DNA of 64,000 nt from an uncultured cyanobacterium. GTDB taxonomy: Bacteria > Cyanobacteriota > Cyanobacteriia > PCC-6307 > Cyanobiaceae. Position 1 is the first letter of the stretch; each line of letters starts with the position of its first letter. A model generated the notes under the pieces. It saw only the letters and a program-made list of their open reading frames with translations. It searched no databases and was not told the origin of the DNA. This document shows positions 8,776 to 18,145 of this stretch, one piece after another. The position numbers and the translations under genes are program-made. The stretch is from positions 29,040 through 93,039 of the forward strand of contig CAIXBB010000030.1 of assembly GCA_903917565.1 (NCBI GenBank), written 5' to 3'.

Positions 8776-9945
8776 ATGACACAACCTTCGCTGCTCAGCA
8801 TCCTCCTGATCCTGCTGATGGGCGTCCTGATCGCACGCTTCACGGAAGGCTGGATGGCACGCCTGGCCGTGCCGGCGATCGTTCTGGAGCTCCTCATGGG
8901 CTTCATCCTCGGCAACACCGTGGTGCCGTTCAAGGCGATGGCGCCCCTGAGCGGCCTCACGGAGCTTGGGGTGCTCACCCTGTTTTTCCAGGTCGGGCTG
9001 GAGGTACGGGGCGACCTGCTCAGCTCCCGCCGTGCCGCCATCCTGCGCACGGTGGCGCTGAGCTTCTGCACCCCCCTGCTGGCCTTCTGGCCCCTCAGGA
9101 GTCTGTTCGACCTCTCCATCCCCACCACCCTTCTCTGCCTGGCGGTGCTGAGCGCCACAGGCACCGGTGTGACCCTGCGGGTCCTCGCCCAGCGGGGTGC
9201 CATTCAGACCCCCTCGGGCCGGATGCTGGTAGGGGTGTCGGTTCTCGACGATCTGCCGGCCATCGGCCTGCTGGCGGCGGCCACGGCCACTGCCGGGCTG
9301 CGCCTTGGAACCCAGGGGATCGGCTGGGCCGGTCCCCTGGTGGGGATCCTTCTGGCGATCCTGAGCTGGCTGGCGGTGGAGCGCTGGACTCGCCTTAACA
9401 GCAGACGACCCACCAGTGCGCTGGCGATCCTGATGCTGCTGATCGGTTCGGCGTGGGTAGGGGAGGCCTGTGGCCTGACCAGCCTGCTGGGAGCCCTGTG
9501 GGGGGGGGTGCTGATGGCCCGACTGGGGCCGGTGGAAGGGGAGGTTCAGCGGGTGTTGACGGTGCTCTCGGAAGTGTTTCTTCCTCTGTATTTCATCGGT
9601 GTGGGCATGCGGATCACCGCGGGCACCCTGCTGCAGCCGGCGGCCTGGAGCCTGGCGACGGCTCTGATCGTGATGGCCGTGCTCAGCAAGCTGGCCTGCG
9701 GTCTGGGCATCGATCGCAACGACAGGCGGGCGGGGGTCGACCGCTGGCTGGTGGTGTTCGGCCTGATCCCGCGGGGCCTGCCGGGTCTGGTGTTCGCCAC
9801 CACGGCACTGAGCCAGGGGCTCATCGATGCGGTGCAGTTCTCCTCCCTCGTGCTGATGGTGACCTTCACCACGGTGGTGGGATTGCTGCTGTTGGAGCGG
9901 CGGCTGAAACGCCTCGAGGCAGTCCCTCAAGGTGTGCACAGCTGA
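8776..9945 (+). CDS. Cation:proton antiporter, CPA2 family
   Basis: A 389-residue polytopic antiporter. VSVLDDLPAIGLLA near residue 155 carries the paired Asp residues that bind the ion and proton in electrogenic CPA2 (NapA/KefB-like) proteins. An early LLMGFILGN and LGVLTLFFQVGLEVR are typical of the scaffold and core domains. There is no C-terminal RCK/TrkA-N nucleotide domain, so it is of the short NapA type rather than the full KefB/C type. It starts at the ATG at 8776 and is divergent from the KimA-like gene. A P-type cation ATPase follows 53 bases later, which suggests a cluster for K+, Na+ or Ca2+ balance; the ion is unknown. Confidence 0.85.
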   Translation: MTQPSLLSILLILLMGVLIARFTEGWMARLAVPAIVLELLMGFILGNTVVPFKAMAPLSGLTELGVLTLFFQVGLEVRGDLLSSRRAAILRTVALSFCTPLLAFWPLRSLFDLSIPTTLLCLAVLSATGTGVTLRVLAQRGAIQTPSGRMLVGVSVLDDLPAIGLLAAATATAGLRLGTQGIGWAGPLVGILLAILSWLAVERWTRLNSRRPTSALAILMLLIGSAWVGEACGLTSLLGALWGGVLMARLGPVEGEVQRVLTVLSEVFLPLYFIGVGMRITAGTLLQPAAWSLATALIVMAVLSKLACGLGIDRNDRRAGVDRWLVVFGLIPRGLPGLVFATTALSQGLIDAVQFSSLVLMVTFTTVVGLLLLERRLKRLEAVPQGVHS

Positions 9946-9998
9946 CCGGAACCGCCGGAGCCTGTGACTAATGTTTGAGCGCTTCGTGAATCGCAGCG

Positions 9999-12769
9999 TT
10001 GAATCCGTCCCCTGCAGGGTGCCCCTGGCACGCCCTGGATCCTGAAGCGTGCCTCAAGACGCTGGAGGCCAGCTCCGACGGTCTGAGCACGGCCCAGTGC
10101 GCCGAACGCCTGGCAAGAGTGGGGCTGAACCGGTTGGAGCTCAAGGCCGGACGCAGCAATCTGCGCATCCTCTGGGACCAGTTCAGCAATGTGATGCTGA
10201 TCATGCTGCTGGCCGTGGCGGCCGTCTCGGCCGCTGTGGCCTATGCCGCCCAGCGATTCCCCAAGGATGCGATCGCCATCGTGCTGATCGTCGGCCTCAA
10301 CGCCCTGCTCGGCTACCTGCAGGAAAGCCGGCACTTCAGGCCCTGCGCGACATGGCCCAACCCCTGGTGACCGTGCGTCGTGACGGCATCTGGGAACGGC
10401 TGTCCAGTGAGCAGCTGGTGCCGGGGGATCTGGTCCGGGTGGAGGCGGGAGACCGGGTGCCGGCCGATGCCCGCCTGCTGGAGGTGGCCGAGCTGGGCCT
10501 GCGGGAAGCGGCCCTCACCGGCGAGGCCGAAGCGGTGAACAAGCTGGCCGTGCTGGTGCTCGAACCCTCCACCCCCGTTCTGGAGCGTCAGAACTGTCTG
10601 TTCCAGGGCACCGAGGTGGTGCGCGGCCGCGGACTGGCGGTGGTCACGTCCACCGGCATGGAGACCGAACTGGGCAAGATCGCCCAGATGATCAACACGG
10701 CAGGCGGTGAGACCACACCCCTGCAGGAACGGCTCGACGGGCTCGCCAACGTGCTGGTCGGATCCGCCCTGGCCCTGGTGGCCGCGGTGGTGCTGCTGGG
10801 CTGGCTGCTGGGCCAGCGCTTGCTCGATCTGCTGGAAGTGGCCCTGTCGATGGCGGTGGCGATCGTGCCGGAAGGACTTCCGGCGGTGATCACGGTGACC
10901 CTGGCGATCGGCACCCAGCGGATGGTGCAGCGCGCCGCCCTGATCCGCCGCCTCCCGGCGGTGGAGGCCCTGGGTTCGGTCACGGTGATCTGCACCGACA
11001 AGACCGGCACCCTCACCCTCAACCGCCAGGTGGTGCAGGAGCTGCGCAGCGGCACCACGGCGCTCCAGGTCAGCGGCAACGGCTACGACCCCCACGGTGA
11101 CTTCCACGCCACCGCGCTCACCCCCCCCGCCAATGGCACGGCCGGTCTGGCCCCAGGCGGCCGGAATCTGCTGCTCCAGGCCGGTGTCCTCTGCAGCGAC
11201 GCCGAACTCAAACAGGAACCCGACGGTCGCTGGGAAATCCTCGGCGATCCCACCGAAGGTGCCCTGGTGGTGGCGGCCGCGAAGGCCGATCTGGATGGTT
11301 TCGCCCTGCGCAGCCACTACAAGCGGGACGCCGAGATCCCCTTCAGCTCCGAACGCCAGCTGATGGCCGTCTGGGTGCAGGACCCCGACGGCAGCCTCCA
11401 GGCCCCCCTGGGGGACACGGCCGCCGGCTCCGCCACCTTGATGATCAGCAAAGGGGCCCCCGAGGTGATCCTCGGCACCTGTGATCGCTGGCTGAACGCG
11501 TCCGGCGTTGTTCCCCTCAGCGACGCCCAGAGCCAGTGGTGGCTGGAGCAGGCCCGGGATCTGGCCGCTTCCGGCCTGCGGGTGCTCGCCTTCGCCTGCG
11601 CCCCCCACCACCCCAGCCCCGAGCACGAACTGGAGCATCAGGTGCTGCTGGGGCTGATGGCCCAGCTGGATCCCGCCCGTCCCGAGGTGGCCCTGGCGGT
11701 GGCCCGCTGCCGGGAGGCCGGGATCCGCCCGGTGATGATCACCGGCGACCACCCCCTCACCGCCAGGGCCATCGGCGTCAACATCGGTCTGGTGGATCCC
11801 GGTGCCGAGGTGGTGCTCGGCCGGCAGCTGGAGGAGGCCGATGCCGAGGCCCTGGCCGCGATCGTCGCCCGCTGCAACGTCTTTGCCCGGGTGCCGCCCG
11901 AGCAGAAGCTGCGCATCGTCAAGGCCCTCCAGGGCCTGGGTCAGGTGGTGGCCATGACCGGCGACGGCGTCAACGATGCCCCGGCCCTCAAGCAGGCCCA
12001 CATCGGCGTGGCCATGGGAATCACCGGCACCGAGGTGAGCAAGGAGGCCTCCGACATGGTCCTCCTCGACGACAATTTCGCCACGATCGTCAACGCCGTG
12101 GAGCAGGGCCGGCTGGTGTACGCCAACATCCGCCGCTTCATCAAGTACATCCTCGGCAGCAACGTGGGCGAGCTGATCACGATCGCTTCGGCCCCCCTGC
12201 TGGGGCTGGTGGGCGTGCCCATGACCCCGATCCAGATCCTCTGGATGAACCTGGTCACCGACGGGGTGCCCGCCCTGGCCCTGGCCCTGGAGCCCGGGGA
12301 GGCCGGCCTGATGCAGCGCCCCCCCGCCGAACCCGGTGAATCGATCTTCGCCCGGGGCATCGGCAGCTACATCCTGCGCATCGGCGTGGTGTTCGCCGTC
12401 ATCACGATCACGATCACGATGATGGTGGTGGCCTACAGGTCCGGTGGGTCCGATGGCCCCTGGAAGACGATGGTGTTCACCATGCTGTGCCTGGCCCAGA
12501 TGGGTCATGCCCTGGCGGCCCGCAGCGACCGTCCGCTGGTGCAGGTCAATCCCTTCTCCAACCCCTGGCTGCTGGGAGCGGTGGTGTTCACCTCCCTGCT
12601 GCAGTTGTCGCTGCTCTACGTCCCGGCGCTGGCGCAGTTCTTCGGCACCGTGCCTCTCTCGGCCAGGGATCTGGGCATCTGCGTGGGCTTCAGTCTGGTG
12701 TTCTTCCTGTACCTGGAACTCGAGAAGGTATGGCGGCTCTGGCGCCGTCGGCGCAGCGCCAACGCCTGA
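9999..12769 (+). pseudogene. Type II P-type cation ATPase with an internal frameshift
   Basis: A P-type cation pump (PMA1/PacL-like, Ca2+ or Na+ type) of about 923 residues if one base is restored. It reads from a TTG at 9999 (stop just upstream at 9987-9989) to LQESR at about 10331; there the frame shifts by one, and ALRDMAQPLVTVRRDG continues in another frame to 12769. Adding one G within the CCGG at 10328-10331 gives an uninterrupted RALQALRDM join. The rest is intact: TGEA actuator loop, VPEGLPAV in helix M4, ICTDKTGTLT with the phosphorylated Asp, and MTGDGVNDAPAL hinge. Because everything else is conserved, this may be a recent mutation, a sequencing error or a programmed shift. As written, no full-length pump is encoded. 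Confidence 0.85.
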
Positions 12770-12955
12770 AGCGTGTCCAGCCGTTCCTGCTCCGGGGACG
12801 GCGGAAGGTGGGGGACGGGGTCACCGGGGCTGACTGATAACGACAGCTTGCAGATCCCATAGGACTTTCCTTCCCGGAAAGGCCACCGCCAAGCGCTCGG
12901 GATCTTAGTGTTCGCCACCACGTGGGCCAACTCAGGTCCCGACCGTTCTCCCGCC

Positions 12956-14830
12956 ATGACCCTGTTCTTCGCCCAGACGGCCTGGCTGGTTCCCCTCTAT
13001 CCCCTTCTGGCAGCCCTGGTGTCCCTGGCCTGGTCGCCTGGGTTCATCTGGAAGACGGGACCACGCCCCTGCGGCTACTTCAACCTGACCATGGTCAGCG
13101 TGGCCTTCGCCCACAGCCTCCTGGCCCTGCTGGCGGCCAATGCCCATCCGCAAGCCCTGCCGCTGCACTTCGGCTGGACCTGGCTGGACACCGCTGGCCT
13201 GTCGATCGGTTTCGACGGCTCGATCACCCAGCCGGCCCTGATCGCCACCCTGTTCGTCACAGGGGTGCATGTGCTCGCCCAGATCTTCGCCATCGGCTAT
13301 CTGGAGATGGACTGGGGCTGGCCACGGTTCTTCGGCTCCCTCAGCTTCTTCGAGGCTGGTCTCTGTGCCCTTCTACTCACCGATTCGCTGTTCTTCAGCT
13401 ACGTGATCCTTGAGCTTCTCACACTCGGCACCTATCTGATCGTGGGCACCTGGTACAACCAGTCGCTGGTGGTGAAAGGGGCTCGGGATGCCTTCCTCAC
13501 CAAGCGCATCGGTGACCTCATCCTGCTCGCCAGCCTGGTGGCGATCCTGCCGGTCACCGGCACCTGGAACTTCGGAGCCCTCGCCACCTGGGCTGCGGCC
13601 CAGGCCCCGGGGAGCCTGCCCCTGAGCCAGCAGCTGATCCTGGTGGCCCTTGTTGCCGGCCCGATGGGCAAATGCGCTCAGATCCCCCTGCACCTGTGGC
13701 TGGATGAGGCCATGGAAGGCCCCTTGCCCTCCACGGTTCTGCGCAATTCTGTCGTGGTGGCCGGCGGCGGCTGGGTGCTGCTGAAGCTGGAGCCGCTCCT
13801 GGCCCTCAGCCCGCTGGCCACCACGGTGCTGGTGGTGGTGGGCGGCACCACGGCCCTGGTGGGTGCCCTGATCGCCCTGGCCCAGATCGACATCAAACGG
13901 GCCCTCTCCTTCCTGGCCAGCAGCTGGATGGGCCTGTTGTTCCTTGCCGTGGGGCTCGGCGATCCCACCGTGGCGGGCCACCTGCTGCTCGTCTACCCCC
14001 TGCCGATGGCTCTGGTGCTGATGGCCGTGGGCACGGTGATCGTCAGCAATGTCACCCAGGACCTCACCCAGCTGGGCGGCCTCTGGAGCCGTCGCCCCCT
14101 GGTGGGCCTCGCGTTCCTGACCGGCGCGGCCGGGCTGATGGCCCTGCCTCCTTTTGGTGGCTTCGCCGCCATCCGCGAACTGCTCGAACTGTGCGCCAAC
14201 ACCACCCAGCCGGCCCTGCTGGGGGGCTTCGTGCTCATCACCAACGCCCTGATCGCAGCCGGGCTGGTACGGGTGTTCGGTCTGATCTGGGGCGGCCGGC
14301 CCAGCATCTTCACCATCCGCTCCGCCGAGGTGCTCTGGCTGATGGTGCTGCCCACCCTCCTGCTGATGGGCGTGGTGCTGCACCTGCCGATCGTCCTGGC
14401 ACGGTTCGAGGTGTTCGCATCTGCACCCATCTTCGGCTGGGGCCCCCAGGCCGTGCCCCTGCTGCTCTCCACCCTGGTGGGCGGTGGTCTCTCGGCCGTC
14501 TTCTACCTGCGGCCCCACCCGATGGCCCAGCTGCCTTCCGCCCTCGGCGGCCTGCAGCACTGGCTGGCCCAGGACATGAACACCGAGAGCTTCTATCACC
14601 GCACCGTCGTGTCGCTGGTGGTGGGGCTGTCGCGGCTGAGCTCCTGGTCGGACCGTCAGCTGGTGGACGGCTTCACCGGCGCCACCGGCGAGGCGACCCT
14701 CCAGAGCGCCCGCCGTCTCAGCTTCACCACCTCCGGCCGCACCCAGACCTACGCCCTCACCCTGCTGATCGGGGTGGTGCTGATGGCCGCCTGGCTGCTG
14801 ACGATCGTTCCCTCCACCCTGCTGCGCTGA
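12956..14830 (+). CDS. ndhF3: NDH-1 subunit NdhF3 (CO2-uptake NDH-1MS complex)
   Basis: A 624-residue antiporter-like proton-pumping subunit of the thylakoid NAD(P)H dehydrogenase-like complex. Visible features are the early DGSITQPALIATLFVTG, the conserved ELLTLGTYLIVGTWYNQ with the key Glu, KRIGDLILL, and GPMGKCAQIPLHLWLDEAMEGPLPS with the proton-channel Lys and His residues. Assignment to the F3 type rests mainly on context: ndhD, cupA and the fasciclin gene cupS follow directly, the order of the inducible NDH-1MS operon. The ATG at 12956 is preferred over a GTG at 12908 because the intervening residues are unlike the family start. The stop overlaps the next ATG (TGATG). Confidence 0.9.
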   Translation: MTLFFAQTAWLVPLYPLLAALVSLAWSPGFIWKTGPRPCGYFNLTMVSVAFAHSLLALLAANAHPQALPLHFGWTWLDTAGLSIGFDGSITQPALIATLFVTGVHVLAQIFAIGYLEMDWGWPRFFGSLSFFEAGLCALLLTDSLFFSYVILELLTLGTYLIVGTWYNQSLVVKGARDAFLTKRIGDLILLASLVAILPVTGTWNFGALATWAAAQAPGSLPLSQQLILVALVAGPMGKCAQIPLHLWLDEAMEGPLPSTVLRNSVVVAGGGWVLLKLEPLLALSPLATTVLVVVGGTTALVGALIALAQIDIKRALSFLASSWMGLLFLAVGLGDPTVAGHLLLVYPLPMALVLMAVGTVIVSNVTQDLTQLGGLWSRRPLVGLAFLTGAAGLMALPPFGGFAAIRELLELCANTTQPALLGGFVLITNALIAAGLVRVFGLIWGGRPSIFTIRSAEVLWLMVLPTLLLMGVVLHLPIVLARFEVFASAPIFGWGPQAVPLLLSTLVGGGLSAVFYLRPHPMAQLPSALGGLQHWLAQDMNTESFYHRTVVSLVVGLSRLSSWSDRQLVDGFTGATGEATLQSARRLSFTTSGRTQTYALTLLIGVVLMAAWLLTIVPSTLLR

Positions 14831-16329
14831 TGGCCCTCCTCCTGCTTCTGCTTCTGCCAGCGCTGGCTGCGGTGCTGGTGCCCCTGCTGCCCGAGCGTCA
14901 GACCCTGCTGCGCCGGGTGTGCCTCGCCGCTCTTGTGCCGCAGCTTCTGGTGATCCTGCTCCAGCTGGGCCGGGATCCCCAGGAACTGCACCAGGTCTGG
15001 CTGCCGCGCATCGGCCTCTCTCTCGATCTGGGCCTTGACGGCCTCTCCACCCCCCTGACCACGCTGATCATCCTGATCACCCTGGTCACGGTGCTGGCCA
15101 CCCCCAGCGACCAGCCCCGGTCCAGGCTGTTCTTCAGCCTGCTTCTGGCCACTGATTTCGGCCTGGTCGGAGCGGTGCTGGCGCGCAATGCCCTGCTGTT
15201 CCTGCTGGCGTTCGAGCTGGTGCTGATCCCCACCACCCTGCTGCTGGCGGTCTGGGGAGGCCCGAGCCGGGCCCGGGCCGCCATCCAGTACCTGATGTAC
15301 GGCGCGGTTTCGGGTTTCTCGCTGCTTGGGGCCGTTCTGGCCCTCGGCTGGCTCCATGGAAACGGCAGTGTCAGCTTCGCCTACGCCGATCTCGCCTCCC
15401 TGCAGCTCTCGCCGGTCACCGGTCGCTGGGTCCTGGCCCTGCTGCTGCTCTCCTTCGGCCTCAAGCTGCCGGTGGTGCCCCTGCACGGCTGGCAGCCCCT
15501 GGCCTACAGCCAGGCCTCCAGCCCGGTGGCGATGATGCTCAGCGGTAGCGTCTCGATCCTCGGCGCCTACGGCCTGATGCGCTTCGCCATCGGCTTCCTG
15601 CCTCAGGAATGGATCCTCTGGTCCCCCTGGATCGCGGTCGTCGGTGCCGTCACCGCCGTCTACGGCGCCCTGAACGCCCTCGCCCAGAGCGACATGCGCC
15701 GGCTGGTGGCCTACGGCTCCCTCGGTCACATGGGTCTGCTGCTGTTGGCGCTGGCGTCGGCCACCCCCCTGAGCCTGCAGGGGGTGGTGGCCCAGCTGCT
15801 GGCCCACGGCATGATCGCCGCCCTGCTGTTCCATCTGGTGGGCCTGATCGATCGCAAGACCGGCTCCACCCAGATTCCGGATCTCGCCGGCCTGCTCAAT
15901 CCCTACCGGGGCCTGCCCTTCACCCTGGGGCTGTTCCTGCTGGCCCTGATGGCCAGCGCGGGCATCCCCGGCCTGTCGGGTTTCGTTCCGGAATTCCTGA
16001 TGTTTGAGGCCAGCTGGACCCCCTTTCCGATCCCGACCCTGGTCTGCCTGATCGCCTCTGGTCTCACGGCCGTCTACGCGGTGCGGCTGTTCAACCGGGT
16101 GGGCTTCGGGCGGCTCGACAACGATCGCGTCGATTACCCCACCACGGTCTGGAGGGAACGCTTCCCGGCCGTGATTCTCGCAGCCCTGGTGGTGGTGGGC
16201 GGCCTCTGGCCCGGCCTGCTGCTGGGCTGGAGCGAGTCCGCCACCGCCGATCTGGCCCTGCGCCACGAACCCTTCACCAGCCTCGTCGCCAACGCCCCCA
16301 GCGAGTCCCCAGCTCCGATCCCCTCATGA
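14830..16329 (+). CDS. ndhD3: NDH-1 subunit NdhD3 (CO2-uptake NDH-1MS complex)
   Basis: A 499-residue antiporter-like subunit forming part of the membrane arm together with NdhF3. Signature stretches are AFELVLIPTTLLLAVWG with the conserved Glu, FGLKLPVVPLHGWQPLAYSQASSPVAM with Lys and His of the proton path, and AQSDMRRLVAYGSLGHMG. The start ATG at 14830 shares its A with the ndhF3 stop codon. The protein ends in a short polar tail and overlaps cupA by ATGA at 16326-16329. In the NDH-1MS complex this subunit replaces the respiratory NdhD1/D2, allowing CupA to dock; that specialisation is inferred from the operon. Confidence 0.9.
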   Translation: MALLLLLLLPALAAVLVPLLPERQTLLRRVCLAALVPQLLVILLQLGRDPQELHQVWLPRIGLSLDLGLDGLSTPLTTLIILITLVTVLATPSDQPRSRLFFSLLLATDFGLVGAVLARNALLFLLAFELVLIPTTLLLAVWGGPSRARAAIQYLMYGAVSGFSLLGAVLALGWLHGNGSVSFAYADLASLQLSPVTGRWVLALLLLSFGLKLPVVPLHGWQPLAYSQASSPVAMMLSGSVSILGAYGLMRFAIGFLPQEWILWSPWIAVVGAVTAVYGALNALAQSDMRRLVAYGSLGHMGLLLLALASATPLSLQGVVAQLLAHGMIAALLFHLVGLIDRKTGSTQIPDLAGLLNPYRGLPFTLGLFLLALMASAGIPGLSGFVPEFLMFEASWTPFPIPTLVCLIASGLTAVYAVRLFNRVGFGRLDNDRVDYPTTVWRERFPAVILAALVVVGGLWPGLLLGWSESATADLALRHEPFTSLVANAPSESPAPIPS

Positions 16330-17636
16330 CTCCTCCCACCGCGAGCCTCACCGACACGGCGCCCCAGCCCCTGATCCCCCCGTCGACCCATCGCTACGCG
16401 GAGGTGATCCATCGGCTCGAGGCAGGCGGCTCGATGCTGCCGGACACGCCGGAAAACCTGATGCAGATCATCGGCATCTACAAGGCCTACGCCGTGCCGA
16501 TGGATTTCTACTGGCGCGACCTGCTCTATATCGCCGAGCAGGTGTTCCTCGATCCCCTTCCCGCCTTCAAGTACTTCCCATCCCAGGAGTATCTCGATCT
16601 GCCCAACTCTTACCAAGGCGACGAGTCGAAGCTGCGCATCTGGCGCGGCGGTGAGAAGGCCCACCCCGAACTGCTGGAGTTCATGGCCAAGGGCGAAACA
16701 ACAGCCATGCCAAAGCTGCTGCATCACCTCTGGCACGACCGGATCAACATGGAGTTCGCCGAGGCCTGCATGGATGCCATGTTCTGGCATCAGGGCATGG
16801 GCGGCCGCTTCTACGACTACCTCGAGACCGACGTCTACAAGGCCAACGCCGACAAGGCGATCAAGGCTTACTTCAAGGGCAACCCCCTGATGCTCGGGCT
16901 CTACAAGCTGTTCCCGGAGATGTTCCTGGAGCAGGTGCGCAAGATGAGCTACTACGCCAATCTCGGTCTGTTCTGGGAAGTGATGGCGCCGGTGTTCTTC
17001 GAGATGAGCGACATCTACGACGAAGGGGGCTTTGCAGGCGTTCCCGCGGCGATGGATTTCCTGGTGAATGGCATCTTCGCTGTGGCGGGTCGGCCGATCT
17101 ACCACCATGTGTTCATCGGCGGTGAATGCTTCGAGATCATCCCCAAATCGGAAGGATTCACCTGGCTCTATGAGGCCGCTCTTCCCTATGTGGAGGCCGT
17201 GTTCTACCGCACGGCTCCGTTCCGGGGCACCAAGAGCTACAACGCCCAGGCGGGCCAGGTGCCTGACAAGCAGGAGGACTTCCACTACGGCATCCTCTAC
17301 GCCGACGTCTTCCCGGTGGGCTCGGCGGGAATTCCCCCCACCCTCCTGATGCAGGACATGCTCCACTTCCTGCCCCCCTATCTCACCGAGATGTACGACA
17401 AGCACAAGCGCGGTGAGGGCGACATCCTCATCCAGCTGGGCATCACCTTCCAGCGCTCGATGTACAACGTGACTTCGGCCGTGATCCAGGCCCTTCGCTG
17501 CGCCCTGCTCTACCCGCTCGATGACACCGATCCGGTGCATCTGATGGCCAACCGCAAGTTCTTCGAGGCCCAGATGGACCGGTTCCTCAGGCCCGAGTCG
17601 CGCCTGCCCCAGATCCAGACACCGGACTACCGCTAG
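16326..17636 (+). CDS. cupA: CO2 hydration protein CupA (ChpX family)
   Basis: A 436-residue soluble-looking protein of the CupA/ChpX family, which associates with the specialised NDH-1 complex and converts CO2 to bicarbonate in the cytosol, driven by photosynthetic electron flow. Conserved stretches include PENLMQIIGIYKAYAVPMDF, the aromatic-rich HLWHDRINMEFAEACMDAMF, and VNGIFAVAGRPIYHHVFIGG with paired His that could bind a metal. CupA and CupB are close homologues; the CupA call relies on the fasciclin gene immediately downstream. It overlaps ndhD3 by ATGA. The zinc site, carbonic-anhydrase-like and shared with NdhF, is known for the family but not located precisely here. Confidence 0.92.
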   Translation: MTPPTASLTDTAPQPLIPPSTHRYAEVIHRLEAGGSMLPDTPENLMQIIGIYKAYAVPMDFYWRDLLYIAEQVFLDPLPAFKYFPSQEYLDLPNSYQGDESKLRIWRGGEKAHPELLEFMAKGETTAMPKLLHHLWHDRINMEFAEACMDAMFWHQGMGGRFYDYLETDVYKANADKAIKAYFKGNPLMLGLYKLFPEMFLEQVRKMSYYANLGLFWEVMAPVFFEMSDIYDEGGFAGVPAAMDFLVNGIFAVAGRPIYHHVFIGGECFEIIPKSEGFTWLYEAALPYVEAVFYRTAPFRGTKSYNAQAGQVPDKQEDFHYGILYADVFPVGSAGIPPTLLMQDMLHFLPPYLTEMYDKHKRGEGDILIQLGITFQRSMYNVTSAVIQALRCALLYPLDDTDPVHLMANRKFFEAQMDRFLRPESRLPQIQTPDYR

Positions 17637-17640
17637 GAGA
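17635..17640 (+). promoter_or_regulatory. Strong ribosome binding site for cupS
   Basis: AGGAGA begins just after the cupA stop codon bases and sits about five to seven bases before the cupS ATG at 17646. It is one of the clearest Shine-Dalgarno matches in a window where most genes rely on stop-start overlap, and fits cupS being the one gene of the operon that is not overlapped. Confidence 0.6.
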
Positions 17641-17645
17641 TCCCC

Positions 17646-18047
17646 ATGGCCAACATCATCGAAACCGCCAAGGGCGCCGGTTGCTTCGGAACCCTGCTCA
17701 CCGCCGTCGAGGTGGCCGGGCTCACGGGTGCCCTGGAAAGCCCCGGCCCCTTCACCGTCTTCGCCCCCGTCGACGATGCCTTCGCGGCCCTGCCCCCCGG
17801 CACGGTCCAGACCCTGGTGGACAACGTCCCCCAGCTGGCACGGATCCTCAAATTCCATGTGCTCTCCGGGGCCTACCGGCGGGAGCAACTGGTGGAGCAG
17901 CCGGAATGGGAGAGCCTGGAGGGGGCACCCGTGGCGATCCGCAGGGCTGAGCCCTTCGAGGTCAAGAACGCCACCGTCGTCAGCGCCGACATCGTCTGTG
18001 ACAACGGCATCGTGCATGTGATCGACCGGGTGATCTTGCCGGGCTGA
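17646..18047 (+). CDS. cupS: CupS, fasciclin-domain subunit of NDH-1MS
   Basis: A 133-residue single FAS1 domain. Both fasciclin signature boxes are visible: H1-like GPFTVFAPVDDAFAALP near residue 36, and H2-like VVSADIVCDNGIVHVIDRVILP at the C-terminus, joined by the ILKFHVLSG segment. There is no signal peptide, so it is a cytosolic protein, in line with CupS being a small peripheral subunit of the CO2-uptake NDH-1 complex rather than a secreted adhesin. Its place nine bases after cupA, behind a strong ribosome site, is the usual operon order. Its molecular task in the complex is still unclear in the literature as I know it. Confidence 0.88.
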   Translation: MANIIETAKGAGCFGTLLTAVEVAGLTGALESPGPFTVFAPVDDAFAALPPGTVQTLVDNVPQLARILKFHVLSGAYRREQLVEQPEWESLEGAPVAIRRAEPFEVKNATVVSADIVCDNGIVHVIDRVILPG

Positions 18048-18145
18048 ACCCAGCCCGCCGGCCGCCGCCGCTCTCCGGTCGCCGCCGCTTGAGCCCTGCC
18101 GGCAGCTCTGGCAAGCTGCGCGGCGAACCTCGACCCCGATGGCTC

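Noticed and set aside
10313..12508. A 731-codon minus-strand open frame
   Set aside because: It is antisense to the P-type ATPase, which carries every family motif, and its composition is typical of a shadow frame.
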